A stretch of DNA of 64,000 bases. It comes from TMED78 sp036337035. GTDB taxonomy: Bacteria > Pseudomonadota > Gammaproteobacteria > Steroidobacterales > Rariloculaceae. Below the pieces are notes generated by a model. The model saw only the letters and a list, made by a program, of their open reading frames with translations. It searched no databases and was not told where the DNA came from. Within the stretch, counting starts at the first letter, position 1, and every line of letters begins with the position of its first letter. Positions 34,255-41,758 of the stretch are shown here, piece by piece. The translations under genes and the position numbers were made by a program. The DNA lies in the NCBI GenBank assembly GCA_036337035.1, contig JAYZFC010000010.1, positions 55,985 to 119,984 on the forward strand. The letters are read 5' to 3'.

Positions 34255-35056
34255 CTTCTGCTGAATTTCGCAAGCTCTCTAAGTAAGAAGCTATTTTTTG
34301 TTGCTCAACCAATCTTATCATGTCCTCTCTCACAGCATCTAATTCTGGTGGCTGCTGCTCTCTTTTATCTTCCAGTAAGATTACATGATATCCAAATCTT
34401 GTAGTAACAGGACTTTCAGAGTAGCTGCCAACTTCCATTGATTCTACTGCCTCTGCAAAAGGAGCAACCATAGTTTGTGCTGAGAACCAACCTAAGTCAC
34501 CTCCATCTGGGCCTGAAGGGCCTGTAGATTTTTCTATTGCTAGATTTTGAAAATCAGCACCTTGAGCAATTTCTTGTATAATCTCATTTGCTTCAGCTTC
34601 TTCTGATACCAGTATGTGACGCGCTTTATATTCAGTTCCTGATAATTGTGAAAGGCTTTCATTATAGGCTATTTGAATTTCTGCATCCGTCGGTTGATTA
34701 GATTCAAGATAATTGGTAATGACGATTCGTGATAGGATATTTAATCTAAGCACTTCAATTTCTGCTGCTACATCTATTTCTTGTGTGTGACCAGCAGAGT
34801 TAGCTACTTCCTCTAATAGCTTAAACTGAATTAGCTCATCTACAAGTAAGTTATATTCATCATCACTAAGCGAATCGAGATTTTTTTGAATTCTTCCTAA
34901 TGAATAGTAATCCAATAGCGACACTTGAATTGGCTGGCCATTTACTGATGCAACCACATCCTCTCCTAGTAGATTAGATGTATTTTGTTCATTGCTACAG
35001 CCTAAGGCGCATAGTATAAAAAATAATAATGAGTATTTTTTTAATTTATGAAACAT
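34241..35056 (-). CDS. PpiC-type peptidyl-prolyl isomerase lipoprotein
   Basis: A 271-residue exported foldase of parvulin type (SurA/PrsA-like). I chose ATG 35056, preceded by AGGGA, because the signal peptide begins there; a TTG at 35077 would add seven residues. Lipobox LCALGC puts the lipid Cys near residue 20. A SurA-N-like helical part (about 30-130) is followed by the parvulin domain YKARHILVSEEAEANEI, STGPSGPDGGDLGWFSAQTMVAPFAEAV and PVTTRFGYHVILLEDKRE. It probably helps outer-membrane proteins fold. BolA-family gene immediately upstream. Confidence 0.9.
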   Translation of the reverse strand: MFHKLKKYSLLFFILCALGCSNEQNTSNLLGEDVVASVNGQPIQVSLLDYYSLGRIQKNLDSLSDDEYNLLVDELIQFKLLEEVANSAGHTQEIDVAAEIEVLRLNILSRIVITNYLESNQPTDAEIQIAYNESLSQLSGTEYKARHILVSEEAEANEIIQEIAQGADFQNLAIEKSTGPSGPDGGDLGWFSAQTMVAPFAEAVESMEVGSYSESPVTTRFGYHVILLEDKREQQPPELDAVREDMIRLVEQQKIASYLESLRNSAEVTLE

Positions 35057-35069
35057 ATAATTTTTCCCT

Positions 35070-35363
35070 TTAATCAAAAACAGTTATATTTTTTAGTTCA
35101 TTTTTTGCATATGCTTTAATAGTTAATGCATGTATTTCATTTTCTATGATATCACCAAGTGAATCATATATCATTTTATGTCTTTGAATAGATGAAATAT
35201 TATCAAAAAAGCTAGAAACAATATAAATTGAGTAATGCCCTTTACCACTTTTTGAGCCTTCATGATTTTTATGAAGATAGCTTAAATCCTTTATTTTTAG
35301 GGTATCTGGTTTAAATTCTTTATCTAGGATACATTGGATCTTTTTTAACGAGGATTTTTTCAT
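35070..35363 (-). CDS. bolA: BolA-family protein
   Basis: A 97-residue protein of the BolA/IbaG family, which bind monothiol glutaredoxins and [2Fe-2S] clusters. SGKGHYSIYIVSSFFDNISSIQRHKMIYDSLGDIIENEIHALTIKAYAK has the conserved RH motif and HAL(T/S)I(K/R) end. Start ATG 35363. It sits between yciB and the PpiC-type foldase gene on the same strand, probably in one operon. Confidence 0.88.
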   Translation of the reverse strand: MKKSSLKKIQCILDKEFKPDTLKIKDLSYLHKNHEGSKSGKGHYSIYIVSSFFDNISSIQRHKMIYDSLGDIIENEIHALTIKAYAKNELKNITVFD

Positions 35364-35381
35364 TCATATAATTCCTAAGAA

Positions 35382-35918
35382 CTATTTTGGCATTTCTTTA
35401 TATTTAGAGGCGATCCATATAGACTGAATAATAGCCATTATAAATGTTATACCAAGCATACCGAACAATTTAAAATTAACCCATGCTTCTTCGCTAAAAT
35501 TGTATACTACATAAAGATTGATAGCTCCTAGAAATATAAAATTAAAAAACCACATTAGGTTCATTTTTTTCCATAATTTTTTTTCTAAATTTATTGTTTT
35601 TCCCATCATTATTTCTATTAGCGTTTTCTCTCCAACAAAATGAGTAAATAAAAAGGCTAGAGCAAAAATCCAGTTAACTATAGTAGGCTTCCATTGTATA
35701 AATATTGGGTTTCTAAACAATAATGTTATTCCTCCAAATATTGTCACTAGTAAAGTAGATGTCAGTAGCATCTTATTGATTTGTATGGTAAATAACCATT
35801 GGTAAATTATTTGTAGCAACATTGTTACAATTATCGCAATAGTAGCTAAATAAATATCTGAAAGGCGATACACAGCAAAAAATATCACGATTGGTAGGAA
35901 GTCAATTAGTATTTTCAT
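35382..35918 (-). CDS. yciB: Inner membrane septation protein YciB (IspZ)
   Basis: A 178-residue integral membrane protein with five or six hydrophobic segments. MKILIDFLPIVIFFAVYRLSDIYLATIAIIVTMLLQI is the family start. KPTIVNWIFALAFLFTHFVGEKTLIEIMMGKTINLEKKLWKKMNLMWFFNF is its most conserved block. It affects septation and envelope synthesis in E. coli. Start ATG 35918, 18 bases before the bolA-like gene. Confidence 0.93.
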   Translation of the reverse strand: MKILIDFLPIVIFFAVYRLSDIYLATIAIIVTMLLQIIYQWLFTIQINKMLLTSTLLVTIFGGITLLFRNPIFIQWKPTIVNWIFALAFLFTHFVGEKTLIEIMMGKTINLEKKLWKKMNLMWFFNFIFLGAINLYVVYNFSEEAWVNFKLFGMLGITFIMAIIQSIWIASKYKEMPK

Positions 35919-36007
35919 TTCTTAATCATTATTTGAAATATATCTATTATTTATTAATTAAATAAATTATGCTTATTAATAATTTTACCATGATTTGGAG
36001 TTTTTAA

Positions 36008-36883
36008 TTGAAAGATGATGTCATAAAAGACAAAAATGATGAAATATCAGATCCAAATCAATCTAGTTTAGATAGCAGTTTGCTGAAGAGTGGATTACCC
36101 TCTCAAAAGGAGATGCCTTTTGCAATTATTTCTGGCGAGCCGTTAACAGAAATTCCTCAAGATTTATACATACCGCCACAAGCATTAAAGATATTTTTAG
36201 AGACATTTGAAGGTCCTCTAGATTTGCTTTTGTATCTTATTAGGAGGCAGAATATTGATATCCTCGATATCCCTATAGCTGATATATCTCTTCAATATAC
36301 TAAATATATTGACTTAATGAAAGATATGCAATTTGAGTTAGCAGGGGAATATTTGCTTATGGCTGCTACTTTAGCTGAAATAAAATCCCGCATGCTTCTT
36401 CCAAGACCTGGAGATACAGATGCTGATGAAGAAGATCCAAGAGCAGAGCTAATCAGAAGGCTTCAGGAATACGAGAGATTTAAAAAAGCATCTGAAGATA
36501 TAGATCTTCTCGATAGAGTAGATAGAGATAATGTTATAGCCAATAATATTGATCTTGATAAGCCACTATCAAGAGAGCTTCCAGATTTAGCTCTTAAGGA
36601 GCTACTGATTTCCTTCCAAGAAGTTGTTGAAAGATCCTCTCTTTTTTCTAATATCCACATTCAAAAAGAGCCATTATCAATAAGAGAAAAAATGACTTTT
36701 ATATTATCAACAATAAGTGAGAGAACCTATTGTAATTTTTCTGATTTATTTGATCCTGCAGAAGGGAGAATGGGTATTACAGTAAGTTTTTTAGCAATAT
36801 TAGAATTATTGAGAAATTATTTGATAGATGTAGTTCAGACAGAACCTTATTCACCAATTCATATAACATTGCCTGATGGATAG
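36008..36883 (+). CDS. scpA: Segregation and condensation protein ScpA (kleisin)
   Basis: A 291-residue kleisin that bridges SMC heads. TTG start at 36008 with TGGAG 7 bases upstream; no nearer ATG would keep the whole domain. An N-terminal charged extension of about 60 residues is followed by FLETFEGPLDLLLYLIRRQNIDILDIPIADISLQY and GEYLLMAATLAEIKSRMLLPRP. The C-terminal winged helix ends TVSFLAILELLRN. Overlaps scpB by 8 bases, so expression is coupled. Confidence 0.94.
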   Translation: MKDDVIKDKNDEISDPNQSSLDSSLLKSGLPSQKEMPFAIISGEPLTEIPQDLYIPPQALKIFLETFEGPLDLLLYLIRRQNIDILDIPIADISLQYTKYIDLMKDMQFELAGEYLLMAATLAEIKSRMLLPRPGDTDADEEDPRAELIRRLQEYERFKKASEDIDLLDRVDRDNVIANNIDLDKPLSRELPDLALKELLISFQEVVERSSLFSNIHIQKEPLSIREKMTFILSTISERTYCNFSDLFDPAEGRMGITVSFLAILELLRNYLIDVVQTEPYSPIHITLPDG

Positions 36884-37493
36884 TAATCTTATAAAAAATA
36901 TTATTGAATCTGCCCTGCTTACGTCGGATAAGCCGTTGAGCATAGATAAGTTGTGCAAGATTTTTTTAGATAAAGATCGCCCTGATAGAAAAGTAATAAA
37001 AAATATTATTCTTGACTTAGGAGTTGAGTATAAGAATCGTGGTATTGAGATTAAAGAAGTATCTAGTGGTTTTAGAGTTCAAGTTAAAAAAGATATAGTT
37101 AGTTGGTTGAAACCTTTATGGGAAGAAAGATCTCCTCGTTATAGCAGAGCATTGCTAGAAACCTTAGCTCTTATTGCCTATCGACAACCAATAACCCGAG
37201 GTGAAATTGAGGAGGTTAGGGGAGTTGCGCTTTCATCTAATATCATTCGTACATTATTTGATAGAGGTTGGATTAGATCATTAGGATATAAAGATGTTCC
37301 GGGAAAGCCATCTTTATTGGGCACAACTAATGAATTTCTTGATTACTTTAATCTAAAAAAATTAGATGAACTTCCTCCACTCTCTGAAATAAAAGAAGTT
37401 GATGATTTAGATATTTATTTAGGTAGATCGCCAAGCCCTCAGGGAGATATGCTAGAGGATCTTTCTAGCGAATCATCAAAGATAGAGCACTAA
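36876..37493 (+). CDS. scpB: Segregation and condensation protein ScpB
   Basis: A 205-residue partner of ScpA with two winged helices. IESALLTSDKPLSIDKLC begins the first. YSRALLETLALIAYRQPITRGEIEEVRGVALSSNIIRTLFDRGWI and YKDVPGKPSLLGTTNEFLDYFNLKKLDELPPL are the conserved second half. ATG 36876 lies inside the scpA end. rluB follows 16 bases later. Confidence 0.94.
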   Translation: MDSNLIKNIIESALLTSDKPLSIDKLCKIFLDKDRPDRKVIKNIILDLGVEYKNRGIEIKEVSSGFRVQVKKDIVSWLKPLWEERSPRYSRALLETLALIAYRQPITRGEIEEVRGVALSSNIIRTLFDRGWIRSLGYKDVPGKPSLLGTTNEFLDYFNLKKLDELPPLSEIKEVDDLDIYLGRSPSPQGDMLEDLSSESSKIEH

Positions 37494-37509
37494 TAGACTG
37501 ATTTTTTAT

Positions 37510-38247
37510 ATGGATCGAATTCAAAAAGTGCTTGCAAATTCTGGCATTGCTTCAAGAAGAAAAGTTGAGTCTTTAATCGATCAACGTAGAGTTAAAGTCA
37601 ATGGAGTAGTTGCTACTATAGGGATGAGAATAACCGGAAAAGAAAAAATTTTTGTTGATAGTAAAGAAGTTACTATAGATAAACCAGATAGCTCACATCA
37701 ACATATTGTGTATTATAAACCCGCCGGAGAAGTTAGCACTCGTAGTGACCCTGAGGGTAGGAAGACAATTTTTCAAAATATTTCTCCACCGAGTAAAGGT
37801 AGATGGGTCTCAGTGGGACGACTAGATATAAGTACATCTGGCTTAATGATACTTACGACAGATGGAAAGTTAGCTAACCGCTTAATGCACCCAAGATATC
37901 AAGTTACAAGAGAGTATGCAGTAAGAATAATTGGTGAATTAAGTAACACGGATATAGCGTTACTAAAAAACGGTATTGAGCTTTCCGATGGATTAGCAAA
38001 ATTTGAATATATCTCTAAGGATGGAAAATCAGGTGTAAATACATGGTATAAAGTAGCCTTAAAAGAAGGAAGGAATAGAGAGGTAAAAAGAATTTTTGAG
38101 GCAGTCAATTTTAGAGTTAGTAGATTAATTAGAATCCGTTTTGGCCCAATCAAACTTGGAAGCATGAAAAGAGGCGATATTAGAAATTTAACTGTTAAAG
38201 AAGTTAGTAGCTTGCATAATAGTTCAGATGCAAAAAAAAATAGATAA
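37510..38247 (+). CDS. rluB: 23S rRNA pseudouridine-2605 synthase RluB
   Basis: A 245-residue RsuA-family pseudouridine synthase. N-terminal S4 domain RIQKVLANSGIASRRKVESLIDQRRVKVNG. Catalytic region VSVGRLDISTSGLMILTTDGKLANRLMHPRYQVTREYAVRI with the essential Asp in GRLD (about residue 106). Then KEGRNREVKRIFEAVNFRVSRLIRIRFGPI. RluB is chosen over other RsuA members because of the scpA-scpB-rluB order. No long C-terminal tail. Confidence 0.92.
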   Translation: MDRIQKVLANSGIASRRKVESLIDQRRVKVNGVVATIGMRITGKEKIFVDSKEVTIDKPDSSHQHIVYYKPAGEVSTRSDPEGRKTIFQNISPPSKGRWVSVGRLDISTSGLMILTTDGKLANRLMHPRYQVTREYAVRIIGELSNTDIALLKNGIELSDGLAKFEYISKDGKSGVNTWYKVALKEGRNREVKRIFEAVNFRVSRLIRIRFGPIKLGSMKRGDIRNLTVKEVSSLHNSSDAKKNR

Positions 38248-38261
38248 TTTAATATATTTTT

Positions 38262-39008
38262 TTATTGACAAGCTATCCTTTTTCTATTTATTGAGCTGCT
38301 TTCATCACTTAACAGAAAAAGGTAAGGCCTTAAAATTACTTCAGGCTTAGAAATATTATTTGGGTTTTCAGAAGGATAAGCTTTTTTTCGCATTTTTGTT
38401 CTAGTTGCTCCAGGATCAATGCAGTTGACTCTAATATTAGTATTTTCAAGCTCATCAGCTAGTATTTGATAAAGACCCTCTATCCCAAATTTAGATACCG
38501 AGTAGCTTCCCCAGTAAGCTTTACCAGAAATTCCTACACCACTTGAAGTAAAAATGATAGAAGACCTTTCTAATGATTCTTTTAAAAAAGGCAATAGACA
38601 TCTAGTTAGAATAAAAGGTGCAGTAAGGTTTACATGTAATACTTTTTGCCAAAGCCCTATATCATAGTGCTCAATAGGACTTCTATCCCCTAGAATTGCA
38701 GCATTATGAACCAAACCATCTATCTTTTGATATTTTGATTCAATTAATTTGATGAAGTTTTTATAATCATCAGCCTTAGAGTTTTCAAGGTCCAGTGTTA
38801 CTATAGTTGGTTCATAGCCTATATTTTTTATTTCTTTATATAAGCTATCTAGTTTAGATTTATTTCTCCCATGAAGGATAAGCTTTACTCCCATTTTAGA
38901 TAACTCTAAAGCTAAAGCTTTACCTATTCCAGAAGTTGCACCAGTTATAAAAACGATTTTATTTTCTAGATTATTTTTATTAGGTTTATAAGAGTTTGGT
39001 ATTTTCAC
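38262..39008 (-). CDS. Short-chain dehydrogenase/reductase, YciK-like
   Basis: A 248-residue NAD(P)-binding SDR. Rossmann motif FITGATSGIGKALALEL (about residue 20), NNAG equivalent VHNAAILG, catalytic Ser in FTSSGVGISGKAYWGSYSVSKFG, with Tyr and Lys in YSVSK. YciK-type SDRs occupy the same neighbourhood (ubiG, mupP) in Pseudomonas. GTG start at 39008 overlaps the rmuC stop (TAGTG). The physiological substrate of this subfamily is not known. Confidence 0.88.
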   Translation of the reverse strand: MKIPNSYKPNKNNLENKIVFITGATSGIGKALALELSKMGVKLILHGRNKSKLDSLYKEIKNIGYEPTIVTLDLENSKADDYKNFIKLIESKYQKIDGLVHNAAILGDRSPIEHYDIGLWQKVLHVNLTAPFILTRCLLPFLKESLERSSIIFTSSGVGISGKAYWGSYSVSKFGIEGLYQILADELENTNIRVNCIDPGATRTKMRKKAYPSENPNNISKPEVILRPYLFLLSDESSSINRKRIACQ

Positions 39009-40228
39009 TAACTATCCTTTTCTATTCTTGCAATCTCATCTATTTTTTTTAATTTATCAATATTTTTTTTTGGTTTGATACCTAGTTCAGTAAATTTTCT
39101 TGCACTAGATAAGACCCTATTCTCAAGGGAGCCAATTGCCTTATTAAATGATTTCACGCTACTATTAAGATCTTTTCCTATACCAGTTAAATGCGAAGTA
39201 AATATTGTTAACCTATCATAAAGCTCCGCAGCAACATTTCTTATTTCTCTCGCGTTATCAGTTAAAGCAACTTGTTGCCAACCGTATGCGATAGCTTTTA
39301 AGAGCGCAACTAAGCTCGTGGGTGTGGCTAGAATTACATGTTGTCTGAGTGCATCATCAAGCAATTCTGGCTTCTTTGAAAGAGCAGCGCTTAAAAATTG
39401 ATCCCCAGGTATAAATAAAATAACAAACTCAGGACTATTTTCAAATTGTGACCAATATGACTTACTAGAAAGTTCCTTTATACGATTTAATAGGTTAATA
39501 GCATGCCTATCCATAGAAGCTTCCTGTATTTTTTTATCATTAGTTTTAATTGCATCTAGATATGCATCTAATGGAGTTTTAACATCAACGATAACTTGTC
39601 TATTATCTGGCATATTTATCACCATGTCTGGACGAATAATGCCATCTTCTGTTTCTTTTTGATCCTGCGTTATGAAATCACAATGTTCTACCATTCCGGC
39701 AAGCTCAACAAGTCTCTGTAATGAAATTTCTCCCCATTGACCTCTTACCTCCGGCCTCCTAAGTGCAGAAACAAGATTCTGTGTTTCCAGTGTTAGATTC
39801 TTTTGGCTGATAGCCATTGATTCAAGCTGAGCCTTAATGCTCCCGTGAGATTCTTGTCTAGTTGATTCAATTTTATTTAGATATTCTTGTGTTTTGCTTA
39901 ATGTTTCTTTTATTGGGTTTACCAAGTTTTCAACAGCTTTTTCTCTCGAAAATAGCTCATTACTAGCTTTTTCTTGTTGCGTCTTAAGGTTTTCTTTAGC
40001 TAATTTTAGAAAATTTTCAGTATGATGGCTTAGTTGACTATTTGCTAGAGTATTAAAAGTTCTTGTTAAATCCTCTTTTGCAGAGAGAAGTGCATTTTTT
40101 TGAGCCTCTTCAGATAGTTTCTGATCTTTTAGTTTATTGCGAGTTATTGTAGTGCCAATAAATATACCTACAAAAAAAAATATAGTAGTTAAAATAAGTG
40201 TAAATAAATTGTTATCTATTTCGATCAT
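39008..40228 (-). CDS. rmuC: DNA recombination protein RmuC homologue
   Basis: A 406-residue protein with an N-terminal membrane span (about 8-27), a coiled coil (about 35-165), and a nuclease-like RmuC domain: RRPEVRGQWGEISLQRLVELAGMVEHCDF, RPDMVINMPDNRQVIVDVKTPLDAYL, VILFIPGDQFLSAAL and ILATPTSLVALLKAIAYGWQQ. RmuC limits inversions at short repeats in E. coli. It lies between mupP and the SDR gene, with 4- and 1-base junctions, so all are probably one operon from ubiG. Confidence 0.93.
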   Translation of the reverse strand: MIEIDNNLFTLILTTIFFFVGIFIGTTITRNKLKDQKLSEEAQKNALLSAKEDLTRTFNTLANSQLSHHTENFLKLAKENLKTQQEKASNELFSREKAVENLVNPIKETLSKTQEYLNKIESTRQESHGSIKAQLESMAISQKNLTLETQNLVSALRRPEVRGQWGEISLQRLVELAGMVEHCDFITQDQKETEDGIIRPDMVINMPDNRQVIVDVKTPLDAYLDAIKTNDKKIQEASMDRHAINLLNRIKELSSKSYWSQFENSPEFVILFIPGDQFLSAALSKKPELLDDALRQHVILATPTSLVALLKAIAYGWQQVALTDNAREIRNVAAELYDRLTIFTSHLTGIGKDLNSSVKSFNKAIGSLENRVLSSARKFTELGIKPKKNIDKLKKIDEIARIEKDS

Positions 40229-40232
40229 ATTG

Positions 40233-40889
40233 TTAGTTTATGAATCCTAATTTTTTTATTCCTTCAATAATACTAGAAGCTTTGTTTATAACAATATCTG
40301 CTTGCCAATTGTAAGGGTCCTCATTAACTCTTATGTAACCATATCTTACTGCTATTGTCCTAATTCCTGCAGCCTTTCCAGCTTGTATGTCTCTAAGAGC
40401 GTCTCCTACATATATACAATCGTTCTTGTTAATATTTAGCTTATTTATTGCAAATTCTATTTGTATTGGGTCAGGTTTTCTTTTTGGCAATTCATCTCCG
40501 CACACAACAATAGATGGCTTAACACTTAGATTAATTAAACTAAGTAGTTTTCTTGTTAACTTTTTAGGCTTATTAGTAACTACACCCCACTGAATGTTAT
40601 ATGATTTTAATTCATCTAGTAGTTCATTGATACTGGGAAATAGCTTTGATTTTACACAGATATTATTTTGATAAATTTCTATAAATTCTTTAATTAGAGA
40701 GCTATTATTTTTTTTAAAGCCTAAAGAAACAAGACCCTTGGATCCATTTGAAGATTCATTTCTTGCTATTGCATATGGGGCTAATGGTAAATTATGTTTT
40801 TTGAGTAGTTTATTTAGAGATAATACTAAATCAGGAGCTGTATCAATTAAAGTTCCATCTAGATCAAATAAAATAATTTTATTACTCAT
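40233..40889 (-). CDS. mupP: HAD phosphatase, probable MurNAc-6-phosphate phosphatase MupP (or Gph)
   Basis: A 218-residue haloacid-dehalogenase phosphatase. The ATG at 40889 overlaps the ubiG stop (TAATG), so I prefer it to an upstream TTG at 40910. HAD motifs: DLDGTLIDTAPDL, GVVTNKPKKL, KRKPDP and YVGDALRDIQAGKAAG. The C-terminal RYGYIRVNEDPYNWQADIVI and the position between ubiG and an SDR match MupP of Pseudomonas peptidoglycan recycling. Phosphoglycolate phosphatase (Gph) is the close alternative. Confidence 0.75.
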   Translation of the reverse strand: MSNKIILFDLDGTLIDTAPDLVLSLNKLLKKHNLPLAPYAIARNESSNGSKGLVSLGFKKNNSSLIKEFIEIYQNNICVKSKLFPSINELLDELKSYNIQWGVVTNKPKKLTRKLLSLINLSVKPSIVVCGDELPKRKPDPIQIEFAINKLNINKNDCIYVGDALRDIQAGKAAGIRTIAVRYGYIRVNEDPYNWQADIVINKASSIIEGIKKLGFIN

Positions 40890-41590
40890 TACATTTTTTT
40901 TAGATGACAAAAATAGTTAACATCATAGTTTTTATTAAGAAAATAGTTATCATTAATTGGATTATAATGAAGCCCAGTAATATCCTTAAGGATTAATTTT
41001 TCTTTTCTTGCCCAAGATATTAATTCAGAAGGCCTAATTAATTTTTGATACTCATGAGTGCCTTTAGGAATCATATTTAACAACTTCTCTGCAATTACAA
41101 TTGCTAATAAGTAGCTTTTTATATTTCTATTGATAGTTGAAAAAAATAAATCACCTGAGTTGGCAACTATTTTGTTACAGGAAGAAATTATTGATTTTGG
41201 ATTCGGAACATGCTCTAGAAGTTCAAAGCATACAACTATGTCAAAAGAATTTGGCTGTTTTTCTGATAATGATTCTATATCAATATTCTTATAATTTATA
41301 TTAAGATTAGATTTCTTAGCATGATTTATAGCTACATTAAGGCTACTATCAGCCAAGTCTATACCTGTGACATTTGCACCTAGTTTGGCTAAAGACTCAG
41401 AAAAAATCCCTCCACCACAGCCAACATCTAGAATTCTTTTTCCTTTAATTTTAGTTGCGCTTGTTACATAGTCCAATCTCAGCTGGTTTACTTGATGGAG
41501 GGTTTTTAGCGGCCCTTGCGTATCCCACCAGTCATCTGAGATAGACTGAAACTTCTTGATCTCATTTAAATCTACATTTTTATTCGTCAT
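40889..41590 (-). CDS. ubiG: Ubiquinone biosynthesis O-methyltransferase UbiG
   Basis: A 233-residue SAM-dependent methyltransferase doing both O-methylations in ubiquinone synthesis. WWDTQGPLKTLHQVNQLRLDYV is the family start. ILDVGCGGGIFSESLAKLGANVTGIDLAD is the SAM motif. VCFELLEHVPNP, FFSTINRN and KGTHEYQKLIRPSEL are characteristic of UbiG. Starts at 41590, divergent from gyrA. First gene of a four-gene minus-strand operon. Confidence 0.95.
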   Translation of the reverse strand: MTNKNVDLNEIKKFQSISDDWWDTQGPLKTLHQVNQLRLDYVTSATKIKGKRILDVGCGGGIFSESLAKLGANVTGIDLADSSLNVAINHAKKSNLNINYKNIDIESLSEKQPNSFDIVVCFELLEHVPNPKSIISSCNKIVANSGDLFFSTINRNIKSYLLAIVIAEKLLNMIPKGTHEYQKLIRPSELISWARKEKLILKDITGLHYNPINDNYFLNKNYDVNYFCHLKKM

Positions 41591-41758
41591 TTATCTACTT
41601 TCTTATGGTTCGTTAAGCATCTATTTATGTTAAAATTATACTAATTATAGCTATTTAAATTTGTTTTTTTTACATACAAATAAGAAATTTAATTTGAATC
41701 TGTATTGTACCTAAATAATCATTGTATTAAGTCTATATAAGTAATTTTTGTTAAATTT